From Flavobacterium sp. (lineage in GTDB: Bacteria; Bacteroidota; Bacteroidia; Flavobacteriales; Flavobacteriaceae), in NCBI RefSeq assembly GCF_028689845.1, contig NZ_JAQVCH010000025.1, positions 1 to 40,204 of the forward strand: a stretch of 40,204 nucleotides of DNA, in the 5' to 3' direction. Below the pieces are notes generated by a model. It was not told the DNA's origin. It did no database searches and saw only the letters and a list, made by a program, of their open reading frames with translations. Shown here piece after piece: positions 31,389 through 39,911 of the stretch. Each line of letters starts with the position of its first letter. The first letter of the stretch is position 1. Both the position numbers and the translations under genes were made by a program.

Positions 31389-31574
31389 CTATAAATCATC
31401 AATCATTTTTTTGACTTCATCTTTTGATTTTCCAACTTTTTGTTGAATTCTTCCATAAAGTTCATCTTCCTTTCCTTCTACATAAAGTAAATCATCATCT
31501 GTTAAATCGGCATACTCTTGTTTAAGTTTACCTTTAACTTCGTTCCATTTTCCTTTTAAACTTGTTGTGTTCAT
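31389..31574 (-). CDS. CsbD family stress protein
   Basis: The 61-residue protein has the complete CsbD motif: LKGKWNEVKGKLKQEYADLTDDDL, then EGKEDELYGRIQQKVGKSKDEVKKMID. It is highly charged and helical. The Bacillus member is a sigma-B-induced general stress protein; the biochemical role is unknown. It follows dps after 28 bases on the same strand, with no promoter visible in between, so the two are likely co-expressed from the dps promoter. Confidence 0.95.
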   Translation of the reverse strand: MNTTSLKGKWNEVKGKLKQEYADLTDDDLLYVEGKEDELYGRIQQKVGKSKDEVKKMIDDL

Positions 31575-31602
31575 AATTTCTAAAATTTTAATTAATAATT
31601 AT

Positions 31603-32070
31603 TTAATGATTATATCGGCGTAAAATCCAAGCTTGTGACTCGTGTTTACGTAAAATCCCCGTTAAAAAATCGGCAGTTCCAAAATCATCTGTTTCATCAA
31701 CTTCTTTAATGAATTCCCTAATTTTACTTATCAAACTTTGATAGTCGGATAAGAGTTCTTTGATCATGGCCTCTTTTTCTTCGTATTTTGTAGACTCTTT
31801 TAAAACGGAATGTTTATTAAATTCCTCCATTGTTCCAATTGCTTTTTCACCCAGTTTTCCAATTCGCTCGGCTACTTCGTCAATTACTAGTTCTAGTTCA
31901 TTGTATTGTGCTTCAAAAAGTTTGTGCATTTCCATAAAACTACTTCCAGCTACATTCCAATGAAATTTTCTCGTTTTTACATATAAAACCATTTCGCTGG
32001 CTAATACTACTGTCAAATTTTTGACACTTGTTTTCATTTCTTTTTGCGGTATTCCTAATTTGGTGTCCAT
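31603..32070 (-). CDS. dps: Dps/ferritin-like DNA-protection protein
   Basis: The 155-residue Dps protein has the intersubunit ferroxidase motif KFHWNVAGSSFMEMHKLFEAQYNELELVIDEVAERI, supplying the His, Asp/Glu and iron ligands, and a final RKHESQAWILRRY helix. Twelve copies should form a shell that oxidises and stores iron with hydrogen peroxide and may bind DNA during starvation. The length matches the family. It heads a dps-csbD transcript whose promoter resembles that of the YtxH operon, and is divergent from pyrF. Confidence 0.95.
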   Translation of the reverse strand: MDTKLGIPQKEMKTSVKNLTVVLASEMVLYVKTRKFHWNVAGSSFMEMHKLFEAQYNELELVIDEVAERIGKLGEKAIGTMEEFNKHSVLKESTKYEEKEAMIKELLSDYQSLISKIREFIKEVDETDDFGTADFLTGILRKHESQAWILRRYNH

Positions 32071-32095
32071 GAGCTACTATTTTATTTTGATTACA

Positions 32096-32121
32096 TTACA
32101 AAGATACCACGGCAACCAGTT
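32096..32121 (-). promoter_or_regulatory. Promoter of dps-csbD with shared stress motif
   Basis: The -7 box TATCTTTG (32099-32106) is preceded on the minus strand by CTGGTTGCCGTGG and followed by TAA. It lies 28 bases before the dps ATG. The same arrangement is found at 12995-13020. There is no TTG at the -33 distance. Confidence 0.68.
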
Positions 32122-32183
32122 TTGCATTTTACACAATTTTACTGGAATATTATAAAATTTTAATTTTATTGAATTAGTGTTCG

Positions 32184-32191
32184 TAAATTTG
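32184..32191 (+). promoter_or_regulatory. -7 box of pyrF
   Basis: TAAATTTG matches TAnnTTTG and lies 25 bases before the TTG start codon of pyrF. It is 77 bases from the oppositely oriented dps box. Confidence 0.55.
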
Positions 32192-32216
32192 CAAGACAAC
32201 TACAATCTATTCGACC

Positions 32217-33032
32217 TTGACAACACTAGAATTGACCCAACACATCCAATTAAAAAAATCCTTTCTCTGCATTGGTTTAGATGTGGATTTAACTAAAATT
32301 CCATCCCATCTTTTACTAACTGAAGATCCCATCTTTGAATTTAACAAAGCGATTATTGATGCAACACATGATTTGTGTGTTTCTTATAAGCCCAATACCG
32401 CTTTTTATGAAGCCTATGGCATTAAAGGTTGGCAATCTTTAGAAAAGACAATTAATTATATCAACGAAAATTATCCTGAAATTTTTACCATTGCCGATGC
32501 AAAGCGAGGCGATATCGGAAATACTTCTTCTATGTATGCCAAAGCATTTTTAGAAGATTTGAATTTTGATTCCGTTACAGTTGCTCCTTATATGGGAAAA
32601 GATTCTGTAGAACCTTTTTTGGCTTTAGAAAATAAGCATACCATTTTATTAGCATTAACTTCCAATGAAGGTGCTTTTGATTTTCAAACACTAGAAACCA
32701 ACGGAAAAAAACTATATGAAACGGTTTTAGAAACTTCTAAAAAGTGGAAAAACGCACAAAACCTGATGTATGTGGTGGGAGCGACCAAAGCCGAATATTT
32801 TGCTGAAATTAGAAAAATTATTCCCAATAGTTTTTTGTTAGTTCCTGGTGTTGGTGCTCAAGGCGGAAATCTCCAAGAGGTTTGTAAATATGGCATGAAT
32901 CAGCAAATCGGACTTTTAATTAATTCTTCTCGTGGAATTATTTATGCTTCAAATCAAGAAGATTTTGCTCAAAAGGCTAGGGAAGAAGCTTTGAAACTGC
33001 AACAAGAAATGGCTGCTATTTTAGCAAAATAA
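32217..33032 (+). CDS. pyrF: Orotidine 5'-phosphate decarboxylase, type 2
   Basis: The 271-residue TIM-barrel enzyme makes UMP from OMP in de novo pyrimidine synthesis. [14 protein letters not shown] at the N-terminus, the active-site D94-A-K96-R-G-D array ([18 protein letters not shown]) and the phosphate-binding [10 protein letters not shown] and LLINSSRGI segments identify the longer type 2 subgroup. The start is a TTG: there is no in-frame ATG upstream, and the MTT...[11 protein letters not shown]-terminus aligns with relatives. The BtuF-like gene follows after 12 bases. Confidence 0.94.
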   Translation: MTTLELTQHIQLKKSFLCIGLDVDLTKIPSHLLLTEDPIFEFNKAIIDATHDLCVSYKPNTAFYEAYGIKGWQSLEKTINYINENYPEIFTIADAKRGDIGNTSSMYAKAFLEDLNFDSVTVAPYMGKDSVEPFLALENKHTILLALTSNEGAFDFQTLETNGKKLYETVLETSKKWKNAQNLMYVVGATKAEYFAEIRKIIPNSFLLVPGVGAQGGNLQEVCKYGMNQQIGLLINSSRGIIYASNQEDFAQKAREEALKLQQEMAAILAK

Positions 33033-33044
33033 AAACGAATTGTA

Positions 33045-33833
33045 TTGAGTACTTTATATATAAATGGAATAGAAACTGTTCTTGTTTTTGAACATTTGCC
33101 CAAAAGAATTATTTCACTTGTGCCGTCTCAAACCGAATTATTATGTGATTTAGGATTGGAAGGCGACATCGTTGGAATAACTAAGTTTTGTGTTCATCCG
33201 TTACATTTAAAAGCTTCTAAGACCATTGTTGGCGGAACAAAAAAAGTAAAAATAGAAAAGATTAAGCAACTTCAACCTGATATTATCATTGCAAACAAAG
33301 AGGAGAATACCCTAGAAATCGTTTTGGCATTGAGTAGTATTTGCCCGGTTCTAGTCACTGATATTGCCACCATTGAAGCTAATTTACAAATGATTGCCGA
33401 TTTTGGTCAGCTCTTCCAAAAACAGGCAGAAGCCCAAAAATGGATTACTAAAATCAATGTTGCATATGGAGATTTTCAAGAATTCATAAAGGAAAAACCG
33501 CTGCGAAAGTCGGCCTATTTTATCTGGGCTAATCCTTATATGGTTGTTGGAAATGGTACTTTTATCAACGAATTGTTGACCTTAAATCGCTTTGAAAATT
33601 GTTTTGAAAACAAAGGCCGTTATCCAGAAATTCAGTTGGAAGAACTGCTTGAACAACCTCAGTTAAATTTGATATTGTTATCCTCTGAGCCGTACCCGTT
33701 TAAAGAAGAAGATGCATTAGAAATCAAAAAATTCACAAATTCTGCTCAACTTATTTTTGTAGATGGCGAATTTTTTTCGTGGTATGGAAGTCGAATTTTG
33801 AGTGCTTTTGAGTATTTCAAAACCCTACATTAA
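33045..33833 (+). CDS. BtuF-like helical-backbone metal/cobalamin receptor protein without signal peptide
   Basis: The 262-residue protein has the fold of periplasmic cobalamin/siderophore-binding proteins: PKRIISLVPSQTELLCDLGL, GGTKKVKIEKIKQLQPDIIIANKEEN, then a long helix and a second lobe (YMVVGNGTFINELLTLNRFEN, RYPEIQLEELL). Unlike true transport receptors it lacks a signal peptide or lipobox, so it probably stays in the cytoplasm. The start is TTG, 12 bases after pyrF, suggesting one transcript. It overlaps the convergent micro-gene by four bases. The ligand is unknown; a link to cobalamin is suggested only by family and by icmF 2 kb away. Confidence 0.85.
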   Translation: MSTLYINGIETVLVFEHLPKRIISLVPSQTELLCDLGLEGDIVGITKFCVHPLHLKASKTIVGGTKKVKIEKIKQLQPDIIIANKEENTLEIVLALSSICPVLVTDIATIEANLQMIADFGQLFQKQAEAQKWITKINVAYGDFQEFIKEKPLRKSAYFIWANPYMVVGNGTFINELLTLNRFENCFENKGRYPEIQLEELLEQPQLNLILLSSEPYPFKEEDALEIKKFTNSAQLIFVDGEFFSWYGSRILSAFEYFKTLH

Positions 33834-33988
33834 AGTGAGTTAGTTTCTTCTAAAACTAATTCTGATTCTTCTGAAGAAATTAATTCCGATTTATTAGAAC
33901 GATTTTTTTGGTCTTTTTTCTCAACAAAAAATTTAAATTCTTCTTTTAAAAACGGCAGTTCTTTGTTCTGTTTAAATACGCCTTTCAT
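33830..33988 (-). CDS. Hypothetical acidic micro-protein
   Basis: This is a 52-residue frame from ATG 33988 (MKGVFKQNKELPFLKEEFKF) with a charged middle (KKDQKNRSNK) and an acidic end (SSEESELVLEETNSL). There is no membrane or signal segment and I recognise no family. A consensus -7 box, TATATTTG, lies at 34006-34013 on the same strand, 17 bases upstream, which supports a real gene with this start over an 11-residue longer version. Its stop overlaps the stop of the BtuF-like gene by four bases. Function is unknown. Confidence 0.55.
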   Translation of the reverse strand: MKGVFKQNKELPFLKEEFKFFVEKKDQKNRSNKSELISSEESELVLEETNSL

Positions 33989-34005
33989 TGGGGTAAAATT
34001 TTTGG

Positions 34006-34013
34006 CAAATATA
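34006..34013 (-). promoter_or_regulatory. -7 box of the micro-gene
   Basis: TATATTTG on the minus strand is a perfect TAnnTTTG and lies 17 bases before ATG 33988. Confidence 0.5.
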
Positions 34014-34043
34014 AGCTCCAATTCATTATGATTTCATTAATAA

Positions 34044-34886
34044 ATGTTAAGATTGCTTTTTTCATTTATAATGTTACATTTGTCAGAAATAAACCAGCGA
34101 TTGATTTCTTATAGCATTTATCAAAACGAATCGAGTACCGAATGGGTTACTTTTGTTCATGGAGCAGGAGGAAGTTCTTCCATTTGGTTTAAACAAATTC
34201 GTGAATTTCAAAAACATTTTAATGTATTGTTATTGGATTTGCGTGGACATGGGCAATCTAAGCCGTCTTTGAAAGAAGGTTTTCAAAAAAAATATACCTT
34301 TAAATCTATCGCCCAAGATGTGATGGAAGTGATAGATCATTTAAAAATTGAAACCTCTCATTTTGTAGGTATTTCACTCGGAACGATTGTCATTCGGCAA
34401 TTGGCAGAAATTCATCCTACCCGGGTAAAGTCGATGATTATGGGAGGAGCGATTTTAAAAATGAATTTTCGTTCGCAAATTCTTATGCGAGTCGGGAATG
34501 TATTTAAATATGTTTTGCCTTATCTCGTACTTTATCGTTTTTTTGCTTTTGTGATTATGCCTAAAAAAAACCATAAACAATCAAGGCTGTTGTTTATCAA
34601 TGAGGCAAAAAAATTATACCAAAAGGAATTTATTAAATGGTTTAAATTAACGGCAGAAATTAATCCAATTTTAAAATGGTTCCGACAAGTAGAAATTAAT
34701 ATTCCTACCTTATATGTCATGGGAGAAGAAGATTATATGTTTTTGCCTTCTGTTCGTCAAGTCGTAGAAAAACATTACCGATCATCAAAACTATTTGTGA
34801 TAGAAAACTGTGGTCATGTTGTTAATGTTGAACAGCCAAGCCAATTTAATCAAGCGGTAATTACGTTTCTTAAATCTAAAGCATAA
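34044..34886 (+). CDS. Alpha/beta hydrolase
   Basis: Up to 280 residues. The hydrolase fold shows the oxyanion segment VHGAGGSSSIWF, LLLDLRGHGQSKP, the nucleophile elbow G-I-S-L-G (HFVGISLGTIV), the acid-bearing strand YVMGEEDYMFLP and the catalytic His in ENCGHVVNVEQP. The substrate cannot be predicted. The start is uncertain: ATG 34044, ATG 34071 or TTG 34101 are all in frame. A TACATTTG box at 34075-34082 on the plus strand would favour TTG 34101, which gives an N-terminus (ISYSIYQN) of the length I expect for relatives. It is a single gene with a terminator. Confidence 0.88.
   Translation: MLRLLFSFIMLHLSEINQRLISYSIYQNESSTEWVTFVHGAGGSSSIWFKQIREFQKHFNVLLLDLRGHGQSKPSLKEGFQKKYTFKSIAQDVMEVIDHLKIETSHFVGISLGTIVIRQLAEIHPTRVKSMIMGGAILKMNFRSQILMRVGNVFKYVLPYLVLYRFFAFVIMPKKNHKQSRLLFINEAKKLYQKEFIKWFKLTAEINPILKWFRQVEINIPTLYVMGEEDYMFLPSVRQVVEKHYRSSKLFVIENCGHVVNVEQPSQFNQAVITFLKSKA
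34075..34082 (+). promoter_or_regulatory. Possible -7 box inside the 5' end of the hydrolase frame
   Basis: TACATTTG matches TAnnTTTG, lies 18 bases before the in-frame TTG 34101 and downstream of both ATG candidates. Confidence 0.35.
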
Positions 34887-34887
34887 A

Positions 34888-34920
34888 AAAAAGTCAGCAA
34901 ACTCTATTTACTGACTTTTT
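34888..34920 (+). terminator. Terminator after the alpha/beta hydrolase
   Basis: AAAAAGTCAG (34888-34897) pairs with CTGACTTTTT (34911-34920); the loop can add a few A:T pairs. A T run ends it. Confidence 0.82.
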
Positions 34921-34922
34921 TA

Positions 34923-34946
34923 CTAACCTAACTAACCTAACCTAAC
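34923..34946. repeat. CTAACC/CTAA microsatellite
   Basis: The 24 bases are built from CTAACC and CTAA units directly after a terminator: CTAACC-TAA-CTAACC-TAACC-TAAC. It is non-coding. Confidence 0.75.
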
Positions 34947-35029
34947 TTTTTATTGAGACAAATATCAGAAGAAATTTGCACACTTAATGTTAAGTCTTTG
35001 TTATATATATGTTATTGATTATTAAAATT

Positions 35030-35734
35030 TTAGTCTTGTAAAGCAAATATTTTTTGAAGGGATGAAGTAGTTCTTGCTTTTAAGTTGGTTCGAATGTCTT
35101 TTTCTTCCACTGCAATCATTTTAAAAACCCCATTCATAGCTTCTTTGGTAGTATAATCAATTAAATCGGGATTGATTTTAGTCACAAATGGGATAGCATT
35201 ATATTTGGAGATGATGTTATTCCAAACTTTATCGGCACCCACTTTTGAAAAGGAGCTTTTAATTACAGGATTAAACTTTGCATACAAAGCGGTGCTGGTA
35301 GTTTTTTCTAAATAGGAAGTTGCTGCCATCTCATTGCCCATTAAAATCGATTTAGCATCGTTAAAACTCATCTGTTTTACGGCATTCACAAAAATAGGCG
35401 TAGCTTCCTTCACGGCATCTTCTGCGGCTCGATTTAAAACTTTCAATCCTTCGTCGGCTAAACTCCCTAAGCCAATTGCTCTCAATTTGGAATCAACTGT
35501 TTGTAATTCGGCCGGCAATAAAATTTTAACCGCCTCATTTTTGTAAAAACCATCCGTTTTAGTCAGTTTTGAAACTTGTTTTTCAATTCCGTTATTTAAC
35601 GCTTCTTTTAGTCCATTACCAATGTCTAAATTAGAAATTGCTGATGCGTTTTGTGGAATCTGAGCTGTAATTTGTTGCATTTCGGCACAACCTAAAAATG
35701 TGCAAACGATAAGTAAAAGAAATATTTTTTTCAT
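35030..35734 (-). CDS. DUF4197 family lipoprotein
   Basis: From ATG 35734 the product has 234 residues with a lipoprotein signal (TFLGC, Cys16). The mature helical domain shows the DUF4197 pattern: GLKEALNNGIEKQVSKL, YKNEAVKILLPAEL, MSFNDAKSILMGNEMAATSYLEKTT and a final YTTKEAMNGVFKMIAVEEKDIR. The function is unknown; the protein is predicted to be lipid-anchored in the envelope. A ten-residue longer frame is rejected because it would push the signal away from the N-terminus. A TTAATTTG box (35753-35760) lies 18 bases upstream of this start. Confidence 0.9.
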   Translation of the reverse strand: MKKIFLLLIVCTFLGCAEMQQITAQIPQNASAISNLDIGNGLKEALNNGIEKQVSKLTKTDGFYKNEAVKILLPAELQTVDSKLRAIGLGSLADEGLKVLNRAAEDAVKEATPIFVNAVKQMSFNDAKSILMGNEMAATSYLEKTTSTALYAKFNPVIKSSFSKVGADKVWNNIISKYNAIPFVTKINPDLIDYTTKEAMNGVFKMIAVEEKDIRTNLKARTTSSLQKIFALQD

Positions 35735-35906
35735 TTTAGATTGTTTTTTTTGCAAATTAAACAAATACTATGCCTAATCATAATTAAATTAAAAATAGTT
35801 TCATTGAATCGGCTAACGTTTTTACATTCAAAATTTAAAACTTAAAATTCAAATTAGATTTTTAATATTCCGTAAATTGCACCCTTTAATCTTATTTTTT
35901 TATCAA

Positions 35907-38900
35907 ATGGAACAAGCAACTCCCTATATCCCTAAAAATAAAGTACGAATTGTCACGGCAGCTTCACTTTTTGATGGTCACGATGCAGCCATCAATATTA
36001 TGCGTCGCATTATTCAATCCACGGGTGTGGAAGTCATCCATTTAGGTCATGACCGAAGTGTGGAAGAAGTTGTCAATACCGCTATTCAAGAAGATGCCAA
36101 TGCGATTGCGTTGACTTCTTATCAAGGTGGTCACAACGAATATTTCAAGTATATGTACGATTTGCTTAAAGAAAAAGGAGCAGGACATATCAAAATTTTT
36201 GGCGGTGGTGGAGGCGTTATTCTTCCCGAAGAAATTGCGGCCTTACATGAATACGGAATTACTCGAATTTATTCTCCAGACGATGGTCGTGCTCTTGGTT
36301 TACAAGGGATGATTAATGATTTGGTACAAAAATCAGATTTTCCAGTGGGCGATTCCCTTAACGGAGAAATCAATCATTTGGAAGAAAAAAATCCACATGC
36401 CATTGCACGCATTATTTCTGCGGCTGAAAATTTTCCTGAATTGGCCAAAGCAACAATGGATGCGATTCATCAAAAAAATGAAAAAACGACCATTCCTGTA
36501 CTTGGAATTACCGGTACCGGTGGAGCAGGAAAATCATCGTTGGTTGATGAATTAGTTCGTCGCTTTTTAATTGATTTTCCGGAAAAAACCATTGGATTAA
36601 TTTCAGTTGATCCCTCGAAACGCAAAACAGGCGGGGCTTTGTTAGGTGATCGAATTCGTATGAATGCCATCAATAATCCTCGGGTATACATGCGTTCGTT
36701 AGCAACACGGCAATCCAATTTGGCTCTTTCTAAATATGTGGCAGAAGCGATTCAAGTCTTAAAAGCTGCTCAATTTGATTTAATCATTTTAGAAACTTCT
36801 GGAATTGGACAAAGTGATACCGAAATCATGGAACATTCAGACATGGCATTATATGTCATGACGCCCGAATTTGGTGCAGCAACCCAATTGGAAAAAATTG
36901 ACATGCTTGATTTTGCCGATTTAGTAGCCATTAATAAATTTGACAAAAGAGGTTCTCTCGATGCGTTACGTGATGTAAAAAAACAATACCAACGCAACCA
37001 TAATTTATGGGATGCCAATTTAGATACTTTACCTGTTTTCGGAACAATTGCTTCGCAATTTAATGACCCAGGAATGAATACGCTTTATAAAAAAGTGATG
37101 GATAAAATTGTGGAAAAAACAAAGGTAGATTTAAAATCGACTTTTGAAATTACACGAGAAATGAGTGAGAAAATTTTTGTCATTCCGCCACATCGAACGC
37201 GTTATTTATCTGAAATTGCAGAAAATAATAGAAAATATGATGAAATAGTGCTTTCGCAAGTGGAAGTAGCTCAAAAATTATACGGAATTTTCAAAACGAT
37301 TGAATCGGTGAATGGCAAAAAGCCACAAACGGATAAAGTTGGTATAATTACCGATTCTCTAAATAGAACAGACGAGAATAAAATCTTTTTAGAATTGTTG
37401 TTACAACAATTTGATAAAGTAAAAATGGATTTAGATGCCTATAATTGGGAAGTTATTTTAACCTGGCAAGAAAAAATTAACACCTATAAAAATCCAGTGT
37501 ATAGTTTTAAAGTTCGCGATAAAGAAATTAAAATTGAAACCCATACTGAGTCGCTTTCGCATTCACAAATACCAAAAGTATCCTTGCCGAAATACCAAGC
37601 TTGGGGCGATATTCTAAAATGGAATTTACAAGAAAATGTTCCAGGTGAATTTCCTTTTGCTTCGGGATTATATCCATTTAAGCGTGAAGGCGAAGACCCA
37701 ACTCGAATGTTTGCAGGCGAAGGCGGACCAGAACGGACAAACCGTCGTTTTCATTATGTAAGTTTAGGAATGCCAGCCAAACGTTTGTCTACCGCTTTTG
37801 ATTCGGTTACTTTATATGGAAATGATCCTGATTTACGTCCAGATATTTATGGAAAAATAGGAAACGCAGGGGTTTCCATTTGTTGTTTAGACGATACTAA
37901 AAAATTATATTCTGGTTTCGATTTGAGCCATCCCATGACTTCGGTTAGTATGACCATCAACGGGCCAGCTCCGATGTTGTTAGGATTTTTTATGAATGCG
38001 GCTATCGACCAAAATTGTGAAAAATACATTGTTGAACATAATCTACAAGTTGAAATTGACGAAAAAATTAATGAAATCTTTAAGAAAAAAGGAGTTAAAC
38101 GACCTCGTTATAATGGCGAATTACCACAAGGAAACGATGGTTTAGGATTGATGTTATTGGGAGTGACAGGAGATTTAGTATTGCCAAAGCCAGTTTATGA
38201 TGAGATTAAAATGAAAACGTTGGCACAAGTTCGTGGCACCGTGCAAGCGGATATTTTAAAAGAAGACCAGGCTCAAAATACTTGTATTTTCTCAACCGAA
38301 TTTGCCCTCCGATTAATGGGCGACGTGCAAGAATATTTTATTCAGAAAAATGTCCGTAACTTTTATTCGGTTTCTATTTCAGGCTATCATATTGCTGAAG
38401 CAGGAGCCAATCCGATTACACAATTGGCCTTTACACTTTCTAATGGTTTCACTTACGTGGAATATTATTTGAGTCGAGGCATGAACATCAACGACTTCGG
38501 ACCAAATTTATCTTTCTTTTTCTCCAACGGAATTGATCCTGAATATGCCGTAATTGGACGTGTAGCCAGAAAAATTTGGGCAAAAGCACTTAAGAATAAA
38601 TACGGAGCAAATGAAAGAGCTCAAATGTTGAAATATCATATTCAAACCTCGGGACGTTCCTTGCATGCACAGGAAATTGATTTTAATGATATTCGTACCA
38701 CCTTACAGGCGTTATATGCTATTTATGATAATTGTAACTCCTTGCATACCAATGCCTATGACGAAGCGATTACGACACCAACAGAAGAATCGGTACGTAG
38801 AGCAATGGCGATTCAATTGATTATCAATAAAGAATTAGGTTTAGCCAAAAATGAAAATCCAATTCAAGGTTCTTTTATTATTGAAGAATTAACCGATTTA

Positions 38901-39332
38901 GTAGAAGAAGCAGTTTTACTTGAATTTGACCGTATAACCGAGCGTGGAGGTGTTTTAGGAGCGATGGAAACCATGTACCAAAGAAGTAAAATTCAAGAAG
39001 AATCATTGTATTATGAAACCTTAAAACATACGGGTGAATTTCCAATTATTGGAGTGAATACCTTCTTAAGTTCAAAAGGTTCACCAACCGTCATACCAAG
39101 AGAAGTCATTCGTGCCACCGAGGAAGAAAAACAGTTTCAAATCAATACTTTAGAAACGTTGCATACCTTACATGAGCAGAAAGTTGCAGAACAAGTCGCT
39201 ATTTTACAAGAAGCAGCTATCAAAAATCAGAATTTATTTGAACGATTGATGGAAGCTACAAAAGTGTGTTCATTAGGTCAAATTACAAATGGTTTGTTTG
39301 AAGTGGGTGGGCAGTATCGTAGAAATATGTAA
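35907..39332 (+). CDS. icmF: Fused isobutyryl-CoA mutase IcmF
   Basis: The 1141-residue adenosylcobalamin enzyme interconverts isobutyryl-CoA and n-butyryl-CoA. In order it has: a B12-binding domain with D23-G-H25 (lower cobalt ligand) and SYQGGH/GGGGG (about 15-150); a MeaB-like GTPase chaperone with P-loop G203-TGGAGKS (about 195-430); a linker; and the substrate-binding TIM barrel (about 560-1141) with SISGYH828IAEAG. F602 (TRMFAG) and Q790 (DQAQNT) replace the Tyr and Arg that bind methylmalonyl-CoA, which points to isobutyryl-CoA. ATG 35907 is chosen over an in-frame TTG 30 bases earlier that lies in a promoter-like TAAATTG. No corrinoid riboswitch is visible upstream. Confidence 0.95.
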   Translation: MEQATPYIPKNKVRIVTAASLFDGHDAAINIMRRIIQSTGVEVIHLGHDRSVEEVVNTAIQEDANAIALTSYQGGHNEYFKYMYDLLKEKGAGHIKIFGGGGGVILPEEIAALHEYGITRIYSPDDGRALGLQGMINDLVQKSDFPVGDSLNGEINHLEEKNPHAIARIISAAENFPELAKATMDAIHQKNEKTTIPVLGITGTGGAGKSSLVDELVRRFLIDFPEKTIGLISVDPSKRKTGGALLGDRIRMNAINNPRVYMRSLATRQSNLALSKYVAEAIQVLKAAQFDLIILETSGIGQSDTEIMEHSDMALYVMTPEFGAATQLEKIDMLDFADLVAINKFDKRGSLDALRDVKKQYQRNHNLWDANLDTLPVFGTIASQFNDPGMNTLYKKVMDKIVEKTKVDLKSTFEITREMSEKIFVIPPHRTRYLSEIAENNRKYDEIVLSQVEVAQKLYGIFKTIESVNGKKPQTDKVGIITDSLNRTDENKIFLELLLQQFDKVKMDLDAYNWEVILTWQEKINTYKNPVYSFKVRDKEIKIETHTESLSHSQIPKVSLPKYQAWGDILKWNLQENVPGEFPFASGLYPFKREGEDPTRMFAGEGGPERTNRRFHYVSLGMPAKRLSTAFDSVTLYGNDPDLRPDIYGKIGNAGVSICCLDDTKKLYSGFDLSHPMTSVSMTINGPAPMLLGFFMNAAIDQNCEKYIVEHNLQVEIDEKINEIFKKKGVKRPRYNGELPQGNDGLGLMLLGVTGDLVLPKPVYDEIKMKTLAQVRGTVQADILKEDQAQNTCIFSTEFALRLMGDVQEYFIQKNVRNFYSVSISGYHIAEAGANPITQLAFTLSNGFTYVEYYLSRGMNINDFGPNLSFFFSNGIDPEYAVIGRVARKIWAKALKNKYGANERAQMLKYHIQTSGRSLHAQEIDFNDIRTTLQALYAIYDNCNSLHTNAYDEAITTPTEESVRRAMAIQLIINKELGLAKNENPIQGSFIIEELTDLVEEAVLLEFDRITERGGVLGAMETMYQRSKIQEESLYYETLKHTGEFPIIGVNTFLSSKGSPTVIPREVIRATEEEKQFQINTLETLHTLHEQKVAEQVAILQEAAIKNQNLFERLMEATKVCSLGQITNGLFEVGGQYRRNM

Positions 39333-39341
39333 TTTTAATAC

Positions 39342-39379
39342 AAATCAAAACCTTTTTGAAATGAAAGGTTTTGATTTTT
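39342..39379 (+). terminator. Terminator after icmF
   Basis: AAATCAAAACCTTT (39342-39355) pairs perfectly with AAAGGTTTTGATTT (39364-39377) over an 8-base loop, followed by T residues. Confidence 0.88.
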
Positions 39380-39408
39380 AAATTAACCGAATAATTATTT
39401 TAAATAAA

Positions 39409-39900
39409 ATGAAAAAAATTCTTTTATTATTAGTCTCCCTTTTAGTCTTATCCGCATGTGATTCTTCAGATGATTCAGCTGCAAATTTTGAATCCGCTAT
39501 TTTTGTGGATGACGTTGCGTTTATTCCAACAAAAGTAACTGTTTCCAATGCAACAGCCACGATGCCCGAAGAAGCTGCATTGGGTTTTACTTTTTCAAAA
39601 GGAACGGCAGGAAACGCAGATTATGAAATGATTTATTTTAAGGTTAATTATCCTTTAAATTCTTCAACCGCACCAAATGGTGTTTATGATTTCGGAATTG
39701 GCGTAATTGGCGAAACCTTATTTGCTCAAGGAACTTATAGGAAAGGCGAAGTATTCTATAGTTTAGCAGGCTATACCGTTCAAGTTACTAAGCTAGGCAA
39801 TACTTCTTATCGAATTGATTTTCAAAATGTGCAAGCAGTTCAACCTTTTACCAGCGAAAGTTTTATTATTTCGGGTTATTTTGAAGGACAAATGCAATGA
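39409..39900 (+). CDS. Hypothetical beta-rich lipoprotein
   Basis: The 163-residue protein has a lipoprotein signal ending LSAC (Cys17), an Asp/Ser-rich linker and a beta-strand-rich domain. The pattern (FVDDVAFIPTKVTVSN near the start, FKVNYPLNSSTAPNGVYDFGIG in the middle, FIISGYFEGQM at the end) resembles the small 'DUF6252-like' Bacteroidota lipoproteins, but I am not sure of the family. The next gene starts 11 bases downstream, so they may be co-transcribed. Confidence 0.8.
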   Translation: MKKILLLLVSLLVLSACDSSDDSAANFESAIFVDDVAFIPTKVTVSNATATMPEEAALGFTFSKGTAGNADYEMIYFKVNYPLNSSTAPNGVYDFGIGVIGETLFAQGTYRKGEVFYSLAGYTVQVTKLGNTSYRIDFQNVQAVQPFTSESFIISGYFEGQMQ

Positions 39901-39911
39901 GAATATAATTA

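Noticed and set aside
34923..34946. CTAACC array as a CRISPR or telomere
   Set aside because: The units are 4-6 bases with no spacers, and nothing suggests a linear chromosome end.
35827..35880. Corrinoid riboswitch upstream of icmF
   Set aside because: The space is short and AT-rich, with only degenerate ATTCAAAATTTAAAA-type repeats; no B12-box or complex fold is visible.
35907..39332. Methylmalonyl-CoA mutase label
   Set aside because: Domain order and the Phe/Gln pocket pair point to IcmF.
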